NCBI GenBank assembly: GCA_041879425.1
Contig: CP090854.1
Coordinates: 558,001-622,000 of the forward strand
DNA length: 64,000 nucleotides
Reading direction: 5' to 3'
From: Vibrio pomeroyi
Lineage (GTDB): Bacteria > Pseudomonadota > Gammaproteobacteria > Enterobacterales > Vibrionaceae
Shown in pieces: positions 47,052-57,181 of the stretch. The position numbers and the translations under genes were made by a program. The notes below the pieces were generated by a model. That model was not told the DNA's origin. It did no database searches and worked only from the letters and a program-made list of their open reading frames with translations. How positions within the stretch are numbered: position 1 is the first letter of the stretch; each line of letters begins with the position of its first letter.

Positions 47052-47921
47052 ATGGAAGGGGAAGGGCGTTTAATGAAAGGCATTGCGAAAGTTAAGGCGT
47101 TATTACCAAAACTCTCTCCATCGGATTCGCTGGTGGCTCGTTACGTATTGGATCATCCACAACAAGTTAAGCAGTTCTCCTCTCCTGAATTGGCCAAAGC
47201 GGTGGGTGTAAGCCAATCGACGATCGTAAAGTTTAGTCAGAAGCTCGGTTACAAAGGGTTTTCTGAGATGAAGATGAAGCTCTATCAGAGTGATATGACC
47301 TATCAGCCTGTATCCCAACGAGGAATACATGGCACCATCACCAGAAAAGATCCGCCCGATACCGTGATGGACAAACTTCTTGCAAGTAAAACACAATCGC
47401 TTGAGCGTACCGTGTTATTAAATGAAGGTGAACAGTTGAGCAATGCTGCTGATTTACTGCATCTTGCTAATAAAGTACAGATTTCAGGTGTAGGTGCATC
47501 GTCTCTGGTCGCTAAAGACTTCGCTTACAAGCTGATGAAAATAGGCCATGCTGTTAACGCAGAACAAGATGCCCATATTCAGATAGCTAACGCTGCTTCT
47601 CTTTCTGAAAGTGATGTATTGGTTGCGATTTCCTACTCAGGAAAAACCAGAGAAGTGGTGAAGGTAGCCCAGCTGGCGAGATCGAAAAAGGCAAAGGTGA
47701 TTGTGATTAGTCAGTTATCACCTTCTGCTCTAGACAAATATGCGGATATCAAACTTATCTCGGCAGCTGACGAAAACCATATTCGCAGTTCATCGATTAC
47801 GGCTCGTGATAGCCAGCTTTTTATTACTGACTTGTTGTTCATTGCGTTAACTCAGCAAGAAGAGCAAGCCGACCAATTAATTGAACAAAGTAAATCTGCA
47901 GTAGCGGAATTTAAGCAATAG
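47052..47921 (+). CDS. MurR/RpiR-family transcription regulator
   Basis: RpiR-type regulator of 289 residues from the ATG at 47052, chosen because AGGAG lies about nine bases upstream; ATG 47031 and ATG 47073 are alternatives. The N-terminal helix-turn-helix is [20 protein letters not shown] and the C-terminal SIS domain (about 130-260) has [18 protein letters not shown] and [16 protein letters not shown], expected to bind a phosphosugar such as MurNAc-6-P or GlcNAc-6-P. It is divergent from the recycling cluster and 11 bases from nagZ, so it likely controls both arms. Confidence 0.87.
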   Translation: MEGEGRLMKGIAKVKALLPKLSPSDSLVARYVLDHPQQVKQFSSPELAKAVGVSQSTIVKFSQKLGYKGFSEMKMKLYQSDMTYQPVSQRGIHGTITRKDPPDTVMDKLLASKTQSLERTVLLNEGEQLSNAADLLHLANKVQISGVGASSLVAKDFAYKLMKIGHAVNAEQDAHIQIANAASLSESDVLVAISYSGKTREVVKVAQLARSKKAKVIVISQLSPSALDKYADIKLISAADENHIRSSSITARDSQLFITDLLFIALTQQEEQADQLIEQSKSAVAEFKQ

Positions 47922-47932
47922 AAGGAAATTTT

Positions 47933-48922
47933 ATGGGACCGTTGTGGGTTGATGTTGCAGGCTACGAACTGACCGCTGAAGACAGAGAAATTTTAGAGCA
48001 CCCAACTGTTGGTGGTCTCATCTTATTTGCTCGAAACTACCACGATAGCAAACAACTATCGGCGTTAAACAAAGAGATCCGTAAAGTTGCTAAGCGTCCT
48101 ATTTTAATCGGTGTTGACCAAGAGGGCGGTCGAGTACAACGCTTCCGTGACGGCTTCTCAATTATCCCTGCAGCTCAAGAGTTCGCGACCAAAAACAATG
48201 GTGAACAATTAGCAGAACAAGCGGGCTGGTTGATGGCTGCGGAATTGATTGCCCATGATATCGATCTGAGCTTTGCGCCCGTTTTAGACAAAGGCCATGA
48301 CTGTAAAGCGATTGGTAGCCGAGCATTTGGTGAAGATATCGATACCATTCTCCGCCACAGCAGCGCTTTTATTAAGGGTATGAAGTCGGTTGGCATGGCG
48401 ACAACTGGAAAGCACTTTCCCGGACATGGCGGTGTGATTGCTGATTCACACCTTGAAACCCCTTACGACCCTCGAGACGATATCTTTGAAACTGATATGG
48501 CGATTTTTAAGGCGCAAATTGAAGCGGGAATATTAGATGCGATGATGCCTGCGCACGTGGTTTTCTCTCATTATGATGATCAGCCAGCAAGCGGTTCACA
48601 GTATTGGCTGCAGAAAGTATTAAGGCAGCAGCTTGGATTTAAAGGCTTGGTGTTCTCTGACGATTTAACCATGGAAGGCGCTGCGATTATGGGCGGTCCT
48701 GCCGACAGAGCAAAGGCTGCTTTGAATGCAGGGTGCGACATGGTGTTAATGTGTAATAAACGAGATGCACAAATAGAGGCTCTCGATCACTTAGCTATCC
48801 AAGAGGTGCCTTTAGCCAACTCATTGCTTAAAAAACACAGCTTTGACTTATCGACTCTTCACTCAGACAGCCGATGGAAAGAGGCTTCAGAGCAAATTAA
48901 GCGAATGCTAGGCAATGAGTGA
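47933..48922 (+). CDS. nagZ: Beta-N-acetylhexosaminidase NagZ
   Basis: Cytosolic GH3 enzyme that removes GlcNAc from GlcNAc-anhydroMurNAc(-peptides) in wall recycling. It has 329 residues. Conserved features: [29 protein letters not shown], the histidine loop [17 protein letters not shown] (general acid/base His) and nucleophile Asp in [22 protein letters not shown] precedes the ATG. It forms an operon with the RpiR-type regulator. Its products feed the divergent anmK, BadF-type kinase and murQ genes. Confidence 0.95.
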   Translation: MGPLWVDVAGYELTAEDREILEHPTVGGLILFARNYHDSKQLSALNKEIRKVAKRPILIGVDQEGGRVQRFRDGFSIIPAAQEFATKNNGEQLAEQAGWLMAAELIAHDIDLSFAPVLDKGHDCKAIGSRAFGEDIDTILRHSSAFIKGMKSVGMATTGKHFPGHGGVIADSHLETPYDPRDDIFETDMAIFKAQIEAGILDAMMPAHVVFSHYDDQPASGSQYWLQKVLRQQLGFKGLVFSDDLTMEGAAIMGGPADRAKAALNAGCDMVLMCNKRDAQIEALDHLAIQEVPLANSLLKKHSFDLSTLHSDSRWKEASEQIKRMLGNE

Positions 48923-48950
48923 TAAATAAACACATAATAATTTTAGATAG

Positions 48951-48977
48951 GGCGATATGATAAATATCGCCTTTTTT
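48951..48977 (+). terminator. nagZ terminator
   Basis: Stem GGCGATAT (48951-48958) with ATATCGCC (48964-48971), then six T's. Confidence 0.88.
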
Positions 48978-49034
48978 GTATGTGTAGGGCGTGGTTTAGA
49001 GCTATTTGATAGTCTGAACGAGTTAAAGTAATGG

Positions 49035-49075
49035 TGTAAATTTAAATTTACACAAAATGTTTTTTATTGTTTACA
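49035..49075. promoter_or_regulatory. Tandem TyrR boxes upstream of aroF
   Basis: TGTAAATTTAAATTTACA (49035-49052) is a perfect strong TyrR box (TGTAAA-N6-TTTACA). A weaker partner, TGTTTTTTATTGTTTACA (49058-49075), starts 23 bases later. A strong-plus-weak pair is typical of tyrosine-dependent TyrR repression, as at E. coli aroF-tyrA. Confidence 0.82.
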
Positions 49076-49168
49076 CTTGCAATCGTTTTTGTAGCTGTTA
49101 TTGTGTTTTTAAAGATTGTTAGCCCAAATGGAAATGTTGGGTGTAAAAATAAATATACAGGTTGAGTT

Positions 49169-50242
49169 ATGCAGAAAAGTGAATTAAGCAATGTCAATAT
49201 CATCGACGAACAGGTACTGATTACTCCTGAGGAGTTAAAAGCAAAACTGCCTTTGAGTGATAATGCTCGTCGTTTCATTCAAGAGTCTCGTCAAACTATC
49301 GCAAACATCATTCATAAGAAAGATCATCGCATGCTTGTTGTATGTGGCCCATGTTCTATCCATGACATTGAAGCTGCGAAAGAGTACGCGAAACGCCTAA
49401 AAGCACTTTCTGAAGAACTGAGCGATCAACTGTATATTGTAATGCGTGTTTACTTTGAAAAGCCTCGTACTACTGTTGGTTGGAAAGGCTTGATCAATGA
49501 CCCTCACTTAGATGGTACTTTCGATATTGAGCATGGTCTGCATGTTGGTCGTGAGTTATTGGTTGAACTTGCTGAGATGGAAATTCCACTCGCAACAGAA
49601 GCACTAGACCCAATCAGCCCGCAATACCTAGCCGACACGTTCAGCTGGGCTGCAATCGGCGCTCGTACGACTGAATCACAAACTCACCGTGAAATGGCAA
49701 GTGGTCTTTCAATGCCAATCGGCTTCAAAAACGGTACCGATGGTAATCTAGGCACAGCTATTAATGCGATGCAGGCTGCTTCTTCTAGCCACCGTTTCAT
49801 GGGTATCAGCCGCGAAGGTCAAGTTGCATTACTTACGACTCAAGGTAACCCAAATGGTCACGTTATTTTACGTGGCGGTAAGCAAACGAACTACGATTCT
49901 GTTTCTGTACACGAATGTGAACAAGAGCTTGGTAAATCAGGCTTAGAAGCGGCGCTGATGGTTGACTGTAGCCACGCGAACTCTCGCAAAGATTTCCGTC
50001 GCCAACCTCTAGTTGCAGAAGATGTGATTCACCAAATCCGTGAAGGCAACAAGTCGATTATCGGTCTTATGATTGAGAGCCATATTAACGAAGGAAACCA
50101 ATCTTCGGATATACCTCTCAATGAGATGAAATACGGCGTATCTATTACCGACGCATGTATCAATTGGGATTCAACTGAGGCACTATTGAAACATGCACAT
50201 ACGGAATTAGTCCCGTTCTTAGAGAACCGCTTGAAAGGTTAG
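49169..50242 (+). CDS. aroF: DAHP synthase, tyrosine-sensitive type AroF
   Basis: First step of the shikimate pathway: PEP plus erythrose 4-phosphate to DAHP. It has 357 residues. The N-terminus MQKSELSNVNIIDEQVL is close to E. coli AroF, including Asn8, implicated there in tyrosine inhibition. Metal/PEP-site motifs: VVCGPCSIHD, RVYFEKPRTTVGWKGL, GARTTESQ, GFKNGTDG, LMVDCSHANS. TyrR boxes and the downstream tyrA support the tyrosine-linked isozyme. 101 bases separate it from tyrA. Confidence 0.92.
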   Translation: MQKSELSNVNIIDEQVLITPEELKAKLPLSDNARRFIQESRQTIANIIHKKDHRMLVVCGPCSIHDIEAAKEYAKRLKALSEELSDQLYIVMRVYFEKPRTTVGWKGLINDPHLDGTFDIEHGLHVGRELLVELAEMEIPLATEALDPISPQYLADTFSWAAIGARTTESQTHREMASGLSMPIGFKNGTDGNLGTAINAMQAASSSHRFMGISREGQVALLTTQGNPNGHVILRGGKQTNYDSVSVHECEQELGKSGLEAALMVDCSHANSRKDFRRQPLVAEDVIHQIREGNKSIIGLMIESHINEGNQSSDIPLNEMKYGVSITDACINWDSTEALLKHAHTELVPFLENRLKG

Positions 50243-50343
50243 TTAGAGTTTTAAATTTAAGTGCCTCATCTAATGGGGCATTTTAAGATCTGTTACTAAC
50301 GAAAGCTGGGTTAGTACGGGCTTATAGATTAGTAAGGAATAAA

Positions 50344-51471
50344 ATGGCCGTTGAACTGAACGAATTACGCGACCAAATCGATGCTGTCGATAAACAAATG
50401 CTGGATTTACTTGCTCAGCGATTGGCTCTAGTAGAGAAAGTCGGTGAAGTAAAAAGTGAACATGGTTTACCTATTTATGTACCAGAGCGCGAAGCGGCAA
50501 TGCTGGCATCTCGTCGTCAAGAGGCCGAGAAAATAGGGGTTCCACCACAGCTAATCGAAGATATTTTGCGTCGTACTATGCGTGAGTCTTATGCCAGTGA
50601 AAAAGATTCTGGTTTTAAGTGTCTTAACCCAGAGTTACGTTCAGTGGTTATCGTTGGTGGTAATGGTCAACTTGGCGGTCTGTTTGGCCGTATGTTTAAG
50701 CTTTCTGGCTACGAAGTGAAAATCCTTGGCAGCCAAGATTGGGATAGAGCCGATGAGATCTTAGACAACGCAGGGCTTGTGGTTGTTACCGTTCCAATCC
50801 ACCTAACGGAAGGTGTGATTGCAAAACTGGGTAACCTACCAAGCGATTGTATTCTTTGTGATTTAACATCGATTAAGTCAAAACCTCTGCAAGCAATGAT
50901 GAACATGCACCAAGGCCCGGTGGTTGGTTTACACCCAATGTTTGGCCCTGATGTTCCAAGTCTAGCGAAACAAGTGATTGTTTACAGTGATGGACGTGGC
51001 TCTGAAAGCTACCAATGGCTGCTGAATCAATTTGGTATTTGGGGCGCAAGCCTATGCCAGATGGATGCCGCTGAGCATGATCATGGTATGACCTTGATTC
51101 AAGCACTGCGCCACTTCACCTCATTTGCTTACGGTTTACACCTAAGTAAAGAGAACCCAAACATTGATCAGCTTCTGAAGCTAAGCTCGCCAATCTACCG
51201 ACTTGAGATTGCGATGGTTGGTCGTCTGTTTGCTCAAGACCCGAACTTGTACGGAGACATCATTCTGTCTTCGGACGAGAACATTGAGATGATTCGACGC
51301 TTCCACAGCTGTTTCGGAGAAGCGTTAGAAATCTTAGATGGTAAAGATAAAGCTAAGTTTGTTGAGAGCTTTAACCAAGTGAGTGATTGGTTTGGTGATT
51401 ACTCGCAGCAATTCTTGCAAGAGAGCCAAAGCTTGTTGAAACAAGCACATGACTCGATTCACCGTGGCTAA
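50344..51471 (+). CDS. tyrA: Chorismate mutase/prephenate dehydrogenase (T-protein)
   Basis: Bifunctional tyrosine-pathway enzyme of 375 residues. An AroQ-type chorismate mutase domain (about 1-90; [33 protein letters not shown]) is followed by an NAD-dependent dehydrogenase ([15 protein letters not shown] about 100-114; [27 protein letters not shown] with the catalytic His region). The ribosome site AAGGAAT is 5-6 bases before the ATG. It is the second gene of the aroF-tyrA unit controlled by the TyrR boxes, and ends at a strong terminator. Confidence 0.96.
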   Translation: MAVELNELRDQIDAVDKQMLDLLAQRLALVEKVGEVKSEHGLPIYVPEREAAMLASRRQEAEKIGVPPQLIEDILRRTMRESYASEKDSGFKCLNPELRSVVIVGGNGQLGGLFGRMFKLSGYEVKILGSQDWDRADEILDNAGLVVVTVPIHLTEGVIAKLGNLPSDCILCDLTSIKSKPLQAMMNMHQGPVVGLHPMFGPDVPSLAKQVIVYSDGRGSESYQWLLNQFGIWGASLCQMDAAEHDHGMTLIQALRHFTSFAYGLHLSKENPNIDQLLKLSSPIYRLEIAMVGRLFAQDPNLYGDIILSSDENIEMIRRFHSCFGEALEILDGKDKAKFVESFNQVSDWFGDYSQQFLQESQSLLKQAHDSIHRG

Positions 51472-51490
51472 GTACGGTTTAAAATCATAA

Positions 51491-51519
51491 AAAAGAGCGA
51501 CCATTGGGTCGCTCTTTTT
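51491..51519 (+). terminator. tyrA terminator
   Basis: Twelve-bp stem AAAAGAGCGACC (51491-51502), ATTG loop, complement 51507-51518. A- and T-rich flanks allow use in both directions. Confidence 0.9.
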
Positions 51520-51538
51520 GTTTGTGCTGAACGCTATG

Positions 51539-51590
51539 AAAGCATTTGGCCTATAGTAGGCTAAAAGCAATTAGATCATCATAGGCCAAA
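51539..51590 (-). repeat. Hairpin sharing a 15-bp motif with the pheA terminator
   Basis: TTTGGCCTAT (51545-51554) pairs with ATAGGCCAAA (51581-51590). AAAGCATTTGGCCTA at 51539-51553 recurs exactly at 61370-61384. It may end the leftward M23 peptidase transcript. Confidence 0.5.
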
Positions 51591-51607
51591 CCAACTGTTC
51601 CTAATAA

Positions 51608-52618
51608 CTAGTTAGTCGCGATAGGCTTTTTAGTATCTTCGCTTGATACGGTGTCGATGGTCGAACTGATGTAAGGCACGTTTGTCAGGTTGATCTGCAA
51701 GCGAACTACATTATCTATCAATTGAACCAGCGGACCCCACTTAACCTTTTTCTCTTTCTCAAACACGTAGTTGAAGTTCTCAGGTGTCCAGTCCATCAAG
51801 TATTGAGGGTTCAATGAACGGCCAAGGAAGCGTACTTCATAATGCAGGTGTGGTCCGGTTGAGTTACCTGAGTTACCACAGCTCGCAATCACATCGCCTT
51901 TACTCACGAACTGACCGCTACGAACTTTGAACTTCTGTAGATGAGCGTAAGAACTCATGAAACCAAACGAGTGGCGCATGGTAATAAAGTTGCCGAAGCC
52001 TTTATTACTTGGGCGAACCGTTTCAATCACACCATCTGCAGGCGCTAAGATATCTTCGCCGCGCTTACACGTCAGGTCGATACCGGTATGGTTGTGGCGT
52101 TTGCCTGTGATCGGGTTGGTACGGCGACCGTAAGAAGATGAGATACGCTGATAAGCCATTGGACTGTCGTTTGGAATCAAACGGAACATGGTGGCTCTTA
52201 CCGCTGAATCGACGGCAGCAGCATCAATGCGATCTTCTAAAGAGACTTCATCAGTAAGTAGTTCTTCATCGGCAAGGCCAAGTACGGATTCCACATCAAA
52301 TACACGCTTACCAAGCAGCTGTATCGTACCTTCTTTTTCTGTCAGTGTTTGTGACAAAGAGTGGTTGGTTTCAACTTGTTCAGCGTAAAGAAACTCGGTT
52401 TGCTCTTTTTCAACAATCAGGGTTTCAATCAACTCTTGTGCGTCACCCGCTTGCATTGCGAGCTCTTGTTGATTTTCGAAGTGCATGTAGGTAGCACCGC
52501 CAATCAGTAACGGTACTGAAAAAATTGCAGTGGTGCACATGAGCACGGCTTTTCGGCCGAAGTAAAACGTCTGTTCCCCCTGACTAGAGGGAATAGTGAT
52601 GGAAATTTTTTTAGACAT
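51608..52618 (-). CDS. M23-family peptidoglycan endopeptidase
   Basis: LytM-type zinc metallopeptidase of 336 residues. One N-terminal membrane anchor (about 26-46; AVLMCTTAIFSVPLLIGG), a coiled-coil-like segment rich in E and Q (about 50-115), then the M23 domain (about 155-290) with zinc ligands in HNHTGIDLTC (H..D) and HLHYEVRFLG (HxH), and GKRHNHTGIDL preceded by SSYGRRTNPITG. It probably cleaves D,D-crosslinks during wall growth, like the Shy enzymes of V. cholerae; the exact orthologue is not decided. The PilZ gene is 50 bases upstream on the same strand. Confidence 0.88.
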   Translation of the reverse strand: MSKKISITIPSSQGEQTFYFGRKAVLMCTTAIFSVPLLIGGATYMHFENQQELAMQAGDAQELIETLIVEKEQTEFLYAEQVETNHSLSQTLTEKEGTIQLLGKRVFDVESVLGLADEELLTDEVSLEDRIDAAAVDSAVRATMFRLIPNDSPMAYQRISSSYGRRTNPITGKRHNHTGIDLTCKRGEDILAPADGVIETVRPSNKGFGNFITMRHSFGFMSSYAHLQKFKVRSGQFVSKGDVIASCGNSGNSTGPHLHYEVRFLGRSLNPQYLMDWTPENFNYVFEKEKKVKWGPLVQLIDNVVRLQINLTNVPYISSTIDTVSSEDTKKPIATN

Positions 52619-52668
52619 GGTTCTGTATTAACTAAATGCTTCTAATAGACAAATGGGGTACGGAGATA

Positions 52669-53037
52669 TCACTCACTACCTAAGTCGGTAAGGTGTTCAA
52701 TCTCTCTATAAAGCAGTTTATCGTCACCAACGTTAAGCTCCACAAGGCGCTTAAGGTGGCTAATACTATCAATATCTAAATGCTCTATGCGTAAACGCAT
52801 TGAGGTATTGATGGTAGAGACTATCGTTGCTTCTAACTGAATATTGATATCACTGTTTGTAAGCATAAAGCTCACGTGAACAGGCACATCGTGGCTGAGT
52901 TGTTGCCATTCCTCACATTGAATGAGTAAACCATGGAGCGACAAATCTTGCACTGAGCCGGATACATTTACTTGTCCTTGTGAGATCTCAGTCGGGACTT
53001 GATAAATAACTCGTGAAAATTGACGTCTTTCAACCAT
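52669..53037 (-). CDS. PilZ-domain c-di-GMP-binding protein
   Basis: A 122-residue single PilZ domain. c-di-GMP-binding residues are visible: RRQFSR near the N-terminus (RxxxR type) and DLSLHGLLI (D/N-x-S-x-x-G). The ATG at 53037 (MVERRQFSRV) is chosen over the longer frame from 53085, whose 16 extra residues have no family counterpart. Position after tyrA corresponds to the PlzA gene I recall from V. cholerae. It is 50 bases upstream of the M23 peptidase; co-transcription is likely. Confidence 0.85.
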   Translation of the reverse strand: MVERRQFSRVIYQVPTEISQGQVNVSGSVQDLSLHGLLIQCEEWQQLSHDVPVHVSFMLTNSDINIQLEATIVSTINTSMRLRIEHLDIDSISHLKRLVELNVGDDKLLYREIEHLTDLGSE

Positions 53038-53127
53038 AGGTAATATCTCTATATCAATAGGTAAATAGTAAGCCAGATATATCAAAGGCCGCTATTATCG
53101 CGGCCTTTGTTCAGAATACAAGCTAAT

Positions 53128-54795
53128 TTACTTAGATATACGCTTGTACTTGATGCGGTGCGGTTCTGCCGCTTGAGCGCCCAGAGTCTGCTTCAGCCAC
53201 TCAGTGTACTCAGTATAGTTACCTTCGTAGAAGTTAACTTGACCTTCATCACGGTAGTCTAAGATATGGGTCGCAATACGGTCTAGGAACCAACGGTCAT
53301 GCGAGATAACCATTGCACAACCAGGGAACTCAAGCAGTGCTTCTTCAAGAGCACGTAGAGTTTCAACGTCAAGGTCATTGGTAGGTTCATCGAGTAGCAG
53401 TACGTTACCGCCTGCTTTTAGCAGTTTCGCCAAGTGAACACGGTTACGTTCACCACCAGAAAGCTCACCGATGATCTTCTGTTGGTCGTTGCCTTTAAAG
53501 TTGAAACGAGAACAGTATGCACGCGCAGGGATTTCGAAGTTGTTGATCTTAATGATATCAGCGCCTTCAGAGATCTCTTGGAATACTGTCTTCGTGTCGT
53601 CCATGCTGTCACGGAACTGATCAACAGAAGCAAGCTTAACTGTTTCGCCTAGTTCAACTGTACCTGAATCTGGCTGTTCTGCGCCGCTTAGCATCTTGAA
53701 TAGTGTTGATTTACCTGCACCGTTAGCACCAACGATACCTACGATTGCACCCTTAGGCATGCTGAACGATAGGTCGTCGATAAGAACGCGATCACCAAAC
53801 GATTTAGTTAGGTTGTTCACTTCAAGAACTTTGTCACCTAGACGCTCACCTGGCGGGATGAACAGTTCGTTGGTTTCGTTACGCTTTTGGTATTGACCAG
53901 TAGTCAGTTCTTCAAAACGAGCCATACGAGCTTTAGACTTAGCTTGACGACCTTTAGGGTTTTGACGAACCCATTCAAGTTCTTTCTCGATAGTCTTTTG
54001 ACGTGCGCTTTCGCCCGCTTTTTCTTGCTTAAGACGCTCGTCTTTTTGCTCTAGCCAAGATGTGTAGTTACCTTCCCATGGGATACCTTCACCACGGTCA
54101 AGTTCTAGAATCCAGCCTGCTGCGTTGTCTAGGAAGTAACGGTCGTGGGTAATTGCCACAACAGTACCACTGTAATCAACTAGGAAGTGCTCAAGCCATG
54201 CTACTGATTCAGCATCCAAGTGGTTGGTTGGTTCATCAAGAAGTAGCATGTCTGGCTTTTCAAGAAGTAGACGACAGATAGCAACACGACGACGCTCACC
54301 ACCTGATAGGAATTCAATCTTCGCATCCCACTCAGGAAGACGAAGTGCGTCAGCAGCACGCTCTAGAGCTGTTTCTAGGTTGTGACCGTCTTTTGCTTGA
54401 ATCAGCGCTTCTAGTTCGCCTTGTTCTTTAGCAAGAGCATCGAAGTCTGCATCTGGTTCTGCGTAAGCAGCGTAAACTGCATCGATACGCTTCAGTGCGT
54501 CAGCAACGTCAGAAACCGCTTCTTCTACGATCTCACGAACCGTTTTTGATTCGTCTAGTACAGGTTCTTGCGGTAGGTAACCTACTTTAAGGCCTTGCTG
54601 TGCACGAGCTTCACCATCAATATCAGTATCAATACCAGCCATGATACGTAGTAGGGTAGATTTACCTGAACCATTTAGACCCAAAACACCGATTTTAGCG
54701 CCAGGAAAAAAGCTAAGAGAAATGTCTTTAAGAATTTGACGCTTAGGTGGAACAGTTTTGCTCACCCGAGACATGGTATATACGTATTCAGCCAT
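53128..54795 (-). CDS. ettA: Energy-dependent translational throttle protein EttA (ABC-F)
   Basis: ABC-F ATPase of 555 residues that binds the ribosomal E site and gates the first elongation step according to the ADP/ATP ratio. Two ABC cassettes: Walker A GLNGSGKST and GANGAGKST; signatures LSGGERRRVAI and LSGGERNRVHL; Walker B LLLDEPTNHLDAES and LLLDEPTNDLDVET. The arm domain inserted in the first cassette and the P-site-tRNA linker (PKGRQAKSKARMARFEEL) are present. No membrane domain. The start is the ATG at 54795. Divergent from slt, as yjjK and slt neighbour each other in E. coli. Confidence 0.95.
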   Translation of the reverse strand: MAEYVYTMSRVSKTVPPKRQILKDISLSFFPGAKIGVLGLNGSGKSTLLRIMAGIDTDIDGEARAQQGLKVGYLPQEPVLDESKTVREIVEEAVSDVADALKRIDAVYAAYAEPDADFDALAKEQGELEALIQAKDGHNLETALERAADALRLPEWDAKIEFLSGGERRRVAICRLLLEKPDMLLLDEPTNHLDAESVAWLEHFLVDYSGTVVAITHDRYFLDNAAGWILELDRGEGIPWEGNYTSWLEQKDERLKQEKAGESARQKTIEKELEWVRQNPKGRQAKSKARMARFEELTTGQYQKRNETNELFIPPGERLGDKVLEVNNLTKSFGDRVLIDDLSFSMPKGAIVGIVGANGAGKSTLFKMLSGAEQPDSGTVELGETVKLASVDQFRDSMDDTKTVFQEISEGADIIKINNFEIPARAYCSRFNFKGNDQQKIIGELSGGERNRVHLAKLLKAGGNVLLLDEPTNDLDVETLRALEEALLEFPGCAMVISHDRWFLDRIATHILDYRDEGQVNFYEGNYTEYTEWLKQTLGAQAAEPHRIKYKRISK

Positions 54796-54959
54796 TGCCG
54801 ATCGATCCTAATTATTGTTCAAAATTGTCTGCTATTTTATACCAATATCCCCAAAGATGTTACTCCTAGGTCAGAAAAGCCATTCTTGAACTAATCCTTA
54901 CCTATTATTGTCACATTGGTCATTAAAACTATATTTAATGAGCTTCTGAGGCGAAGTGT

Positions 54960-54978
54960 TAAATATTAATAATATTTA
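54960..54978. promoter_or_regulatory. 19-bp AT palindrome upstream of slt
   Basis: TAAATATTAATAATATTTA is a perfect palindrome about 80 bases before the slt start in the ettA/slt divergent gap. It may be an operator, or AT-rich promoter DNA by chance; no regulator is assigned. Confidence 0.35.
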
Positions 54979-55058
54979 CACTCAAACTCTTTACATTTGA
55001 TGTGATGTCGGGCGTAAATAGACTTCACGTATTCATACACGCACTAAGGAAAGAGCGC

Positions 55059-57008
55059 ATGTTTTTCCGCATTGGTAATACGAAAATTGCTGTGGCTGCA
55101 TCAGCAATTTTGTCTTCATTTTCACTGGCTCCGATGGCTATGGCTAGCAACGCCTCCGAGCTTGAAATGCAGCGTGATGTTTATGATAGAGCGCAAGAGG
55201 TTTTAGACAACCGTGATCTAAAAGCTTACTCCGCGCTGCGTAACAAAATTCAAACATACCCTTTAACACCTTACACCGATTATCGAGCGTTTCTAATTGG
55301 CTTAGGTGATCGCAAGCCTGCTGAGGTCGATGCTTTCATTGAAGAGAACAAGGCACTGCCATTTTCTAATCGAATGCGCGCACCTTATTTGGACTCATTG
55401 GCTTCTCAAAAGCAGTGGAAGACCATCCTTGAGTTTCAAACCAAAGAGCCTGTCGGTGAAAAATACCAATGTATCTATTATCGAGCGCATTACGAGCAAG
55501 GTAACAAAGAGCTTGCTTTCAAAGGAGCGAAACAGCTTTGGTTGAGCGGCAGTGGTGTTGATGATGCCTGTGACCCTCTGTTTAAAAGCTGGGACCAAGC
55601 CGGTTTAAGAACGGATGAACTCATCCTAGATAGAATGTTATTAGCGTTTGAAGGCCGTAATGGCAAGCTGATGAACTACCTGATCAAGCAATTGGATCAT
55701 GATGAGTCAATTGCTCAAGCTAAGCAGATGAAGGCGTTGTACAACAAGCCTGAAAACGTGCTCGCATTTGCTAAGAAACATCCTGCTAATGAATTCTATC
55801 AAGCTCAAACCGAGTTTGGTTTCGAGAAGTTGGCAAGAAAATCATCAAGCAGTGCTCAAGAGGTGTTTGATGATGTCATCAAGGCTCAGAAGTTTTCGAA
55901 AGAGAAATCCCAAGAGCTTGCTGATTACTTAACGTTTCGTTTGATTAACACCGATTCTGAAGAGTTGATGGAGTGGCGAGACAAAATGCTCGCGAGCTCA
56001 TCAAAGCAAGTGTTGCTTGAGCGACGTGCTCGTTTAGCGATTCAACATGCCGATTGGACTGGTCTAAAGCAGTGGATAGCGCGCTTGGATGATAAGCATC
56101 AAGCTTCGCTTCGCTGGCAATATTGGCAGGGCAGAGCAGCGATTGCGTTAGGTGATACCGCGGAAGGTAACAAGCGACTGTCTGATATCTTGGGGCAACG
56201 TAATTTCTACAGCGTTGCCGCAGCGAAGCAATTAGGTAAGCCGGTTCAATACCCAACATCGACTCTCAAATACAATGCTGAAATGGTGAAGCCGTTCGAC
56301 ACTTCATTAGTTCGTATTGGTGAACTGATTGACCGAGATAAAATTGCGGCTGCTAAGAGTGAGTGGCGTTGGTTATTAACTAATGCAGACAAAGACGAGA
56401 AGGCGATGCTTGCGGCTCACGCTGCAACACAGCGTTGGAATCACTTTACGGTGACCGCGAGTATCTCAGCGAAGATGTGGGACAACATTGCATTACGTTT
56501 CCCTGTTGCTCATAAGTGGTGGTTTAACTTCTATGCTGAAAAGCACGATATCGACCCAATCACCTTGATGTCTTTAGCAAGACAAGAGAGTGCGATGGAT
56601 TCGGAAGCTCGATCTCCTGTTGGCGCGCGTGGCATCATGCAAATTATGCCGAAGACGGCTCAATACACGGCTAACAAGCATCAGATTAAGTATAAGGGCA
56701 GCGATGATCTTTATGATGTCGGTAAGAACATAGAAATTGGGAGTCACTATCTCGATGGCTTGCTTTCTCAATACGACAACAACCGTATTTTTGCTTTTGC
56801 TGCATACAACGCAGGGCCAAGTCGTGTGAAGCAGTGGCGTTCACGCAGTGACGAAAAGCTTGATGCGTATGCCTTTATTGAAATGATTCCATTCAAAGAG
56901 ACGCGTGGCTATGTTCAGAACATCTTGATGTTTGAGACTTACTATCGAGATATCTTAGGCGAGAAGGGCACGTTTTTAGCGCCTCATGAGGCAAAAACGA
57001 AATACTAA
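55059..57008 (+). CDS. slt: Soluble lytic murein transglycosylase Slt70
   Basis: Periplasmic exo-lytic transglycosylase producing 1,6-anhydro-muropeptides, the source of the sugars handled by nagZ-anmK-murQ in this window. The ATG at 55059 (MFFRIGNTKIAVAA) has AAGGAAAGAG upstream and starts a signal peptide ending near AMA-SNA; 649 residues. A long alpha-helical U-domain is followed by the SLT domain (about 490-640), with catalytic E510 in LARQESAMDSEA, then GARGIMQIMPKTA and AYNAGPSRV. It precedes trpR, as in E. coli. Confidence 0.94.
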   Translation: MFFRIGNTKIAVAASAILSSFSLAPMAMASNASELEMQRDVYDRAQEVLDNRDLKAYSALRNKIQTYPLTPYTDYRAFLIGLGDRKPAEVDAFIEENKALPFSNRMRAPYLDSLASQKQWKTILEFQTKEPVGEKYQCIYYRAHYEQGNKELAFKGAKQLWLSGSGVDDACDPLFKSWDQAGLRTDELILDRMLLAFEGRNGKLMNYLIKQLDHDESIAQAKQMKALYNKPENVLAFAKKHPANEFYQAQTEFGFEKLARKSSSSAQEVFDDVIKAQKFSKEKSQELADYLTFRLINTDSEELMEWRDKMLASSSKQVLLERRARLAIQHADWTGLKQWIARLDDKHQASLRWQYWQGRAAIALGDTAEGNKRLSDILGQRNFYSVAAAKQLGKPVQYPTSTLKYNAEMVKPFDTSLVRIGELIDRDKIAAAKSEWRWLLTNADKDEKAMLAAHAATQRWNHFTVTASISAKMWDNIALRFPVAHKWWFNFYAEKHDIDPITLMSLARQESAMDSEARSPVGARGIMQIMPKTAQYTANKHQIKYKGSDDLYDVGKNIEIGSHYLDGLLSQYDNNRIFAFAAYNAGPSRVKQWRSRSDEKLDAYAFIEMIPFKETRGYVQNILMFETYYRDILGEKGTFLAPHEAKTKY

Positions 57009-57044
57009 GGTCTCGGCGCTTTGTCCGAAACTGAGTAAATATTA

Positions 57045-57085
57045 AAGGCAGTGAGTGCGAACCATTTCCACTTACTGCCTTTTTA
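57045..57085 (+). terminator. slt terminator
   Basis: Thirteen-bp stem AAGGCAGTGAGTG (57045-57057) with CACTTACTGCCTT (57069-57081), one G-U pair, then a T-run. Confidence 0.87.
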
Positions 57086-57181
57086 CATTGGATTGCAGCA
57101 AGTGTTGCGGTATAAAGTGTTAAACGCTTTCAATCGTTAAGCGACTCTTTAAAGTCTGAATTTAAAAGTAAGTGTAGAGAT

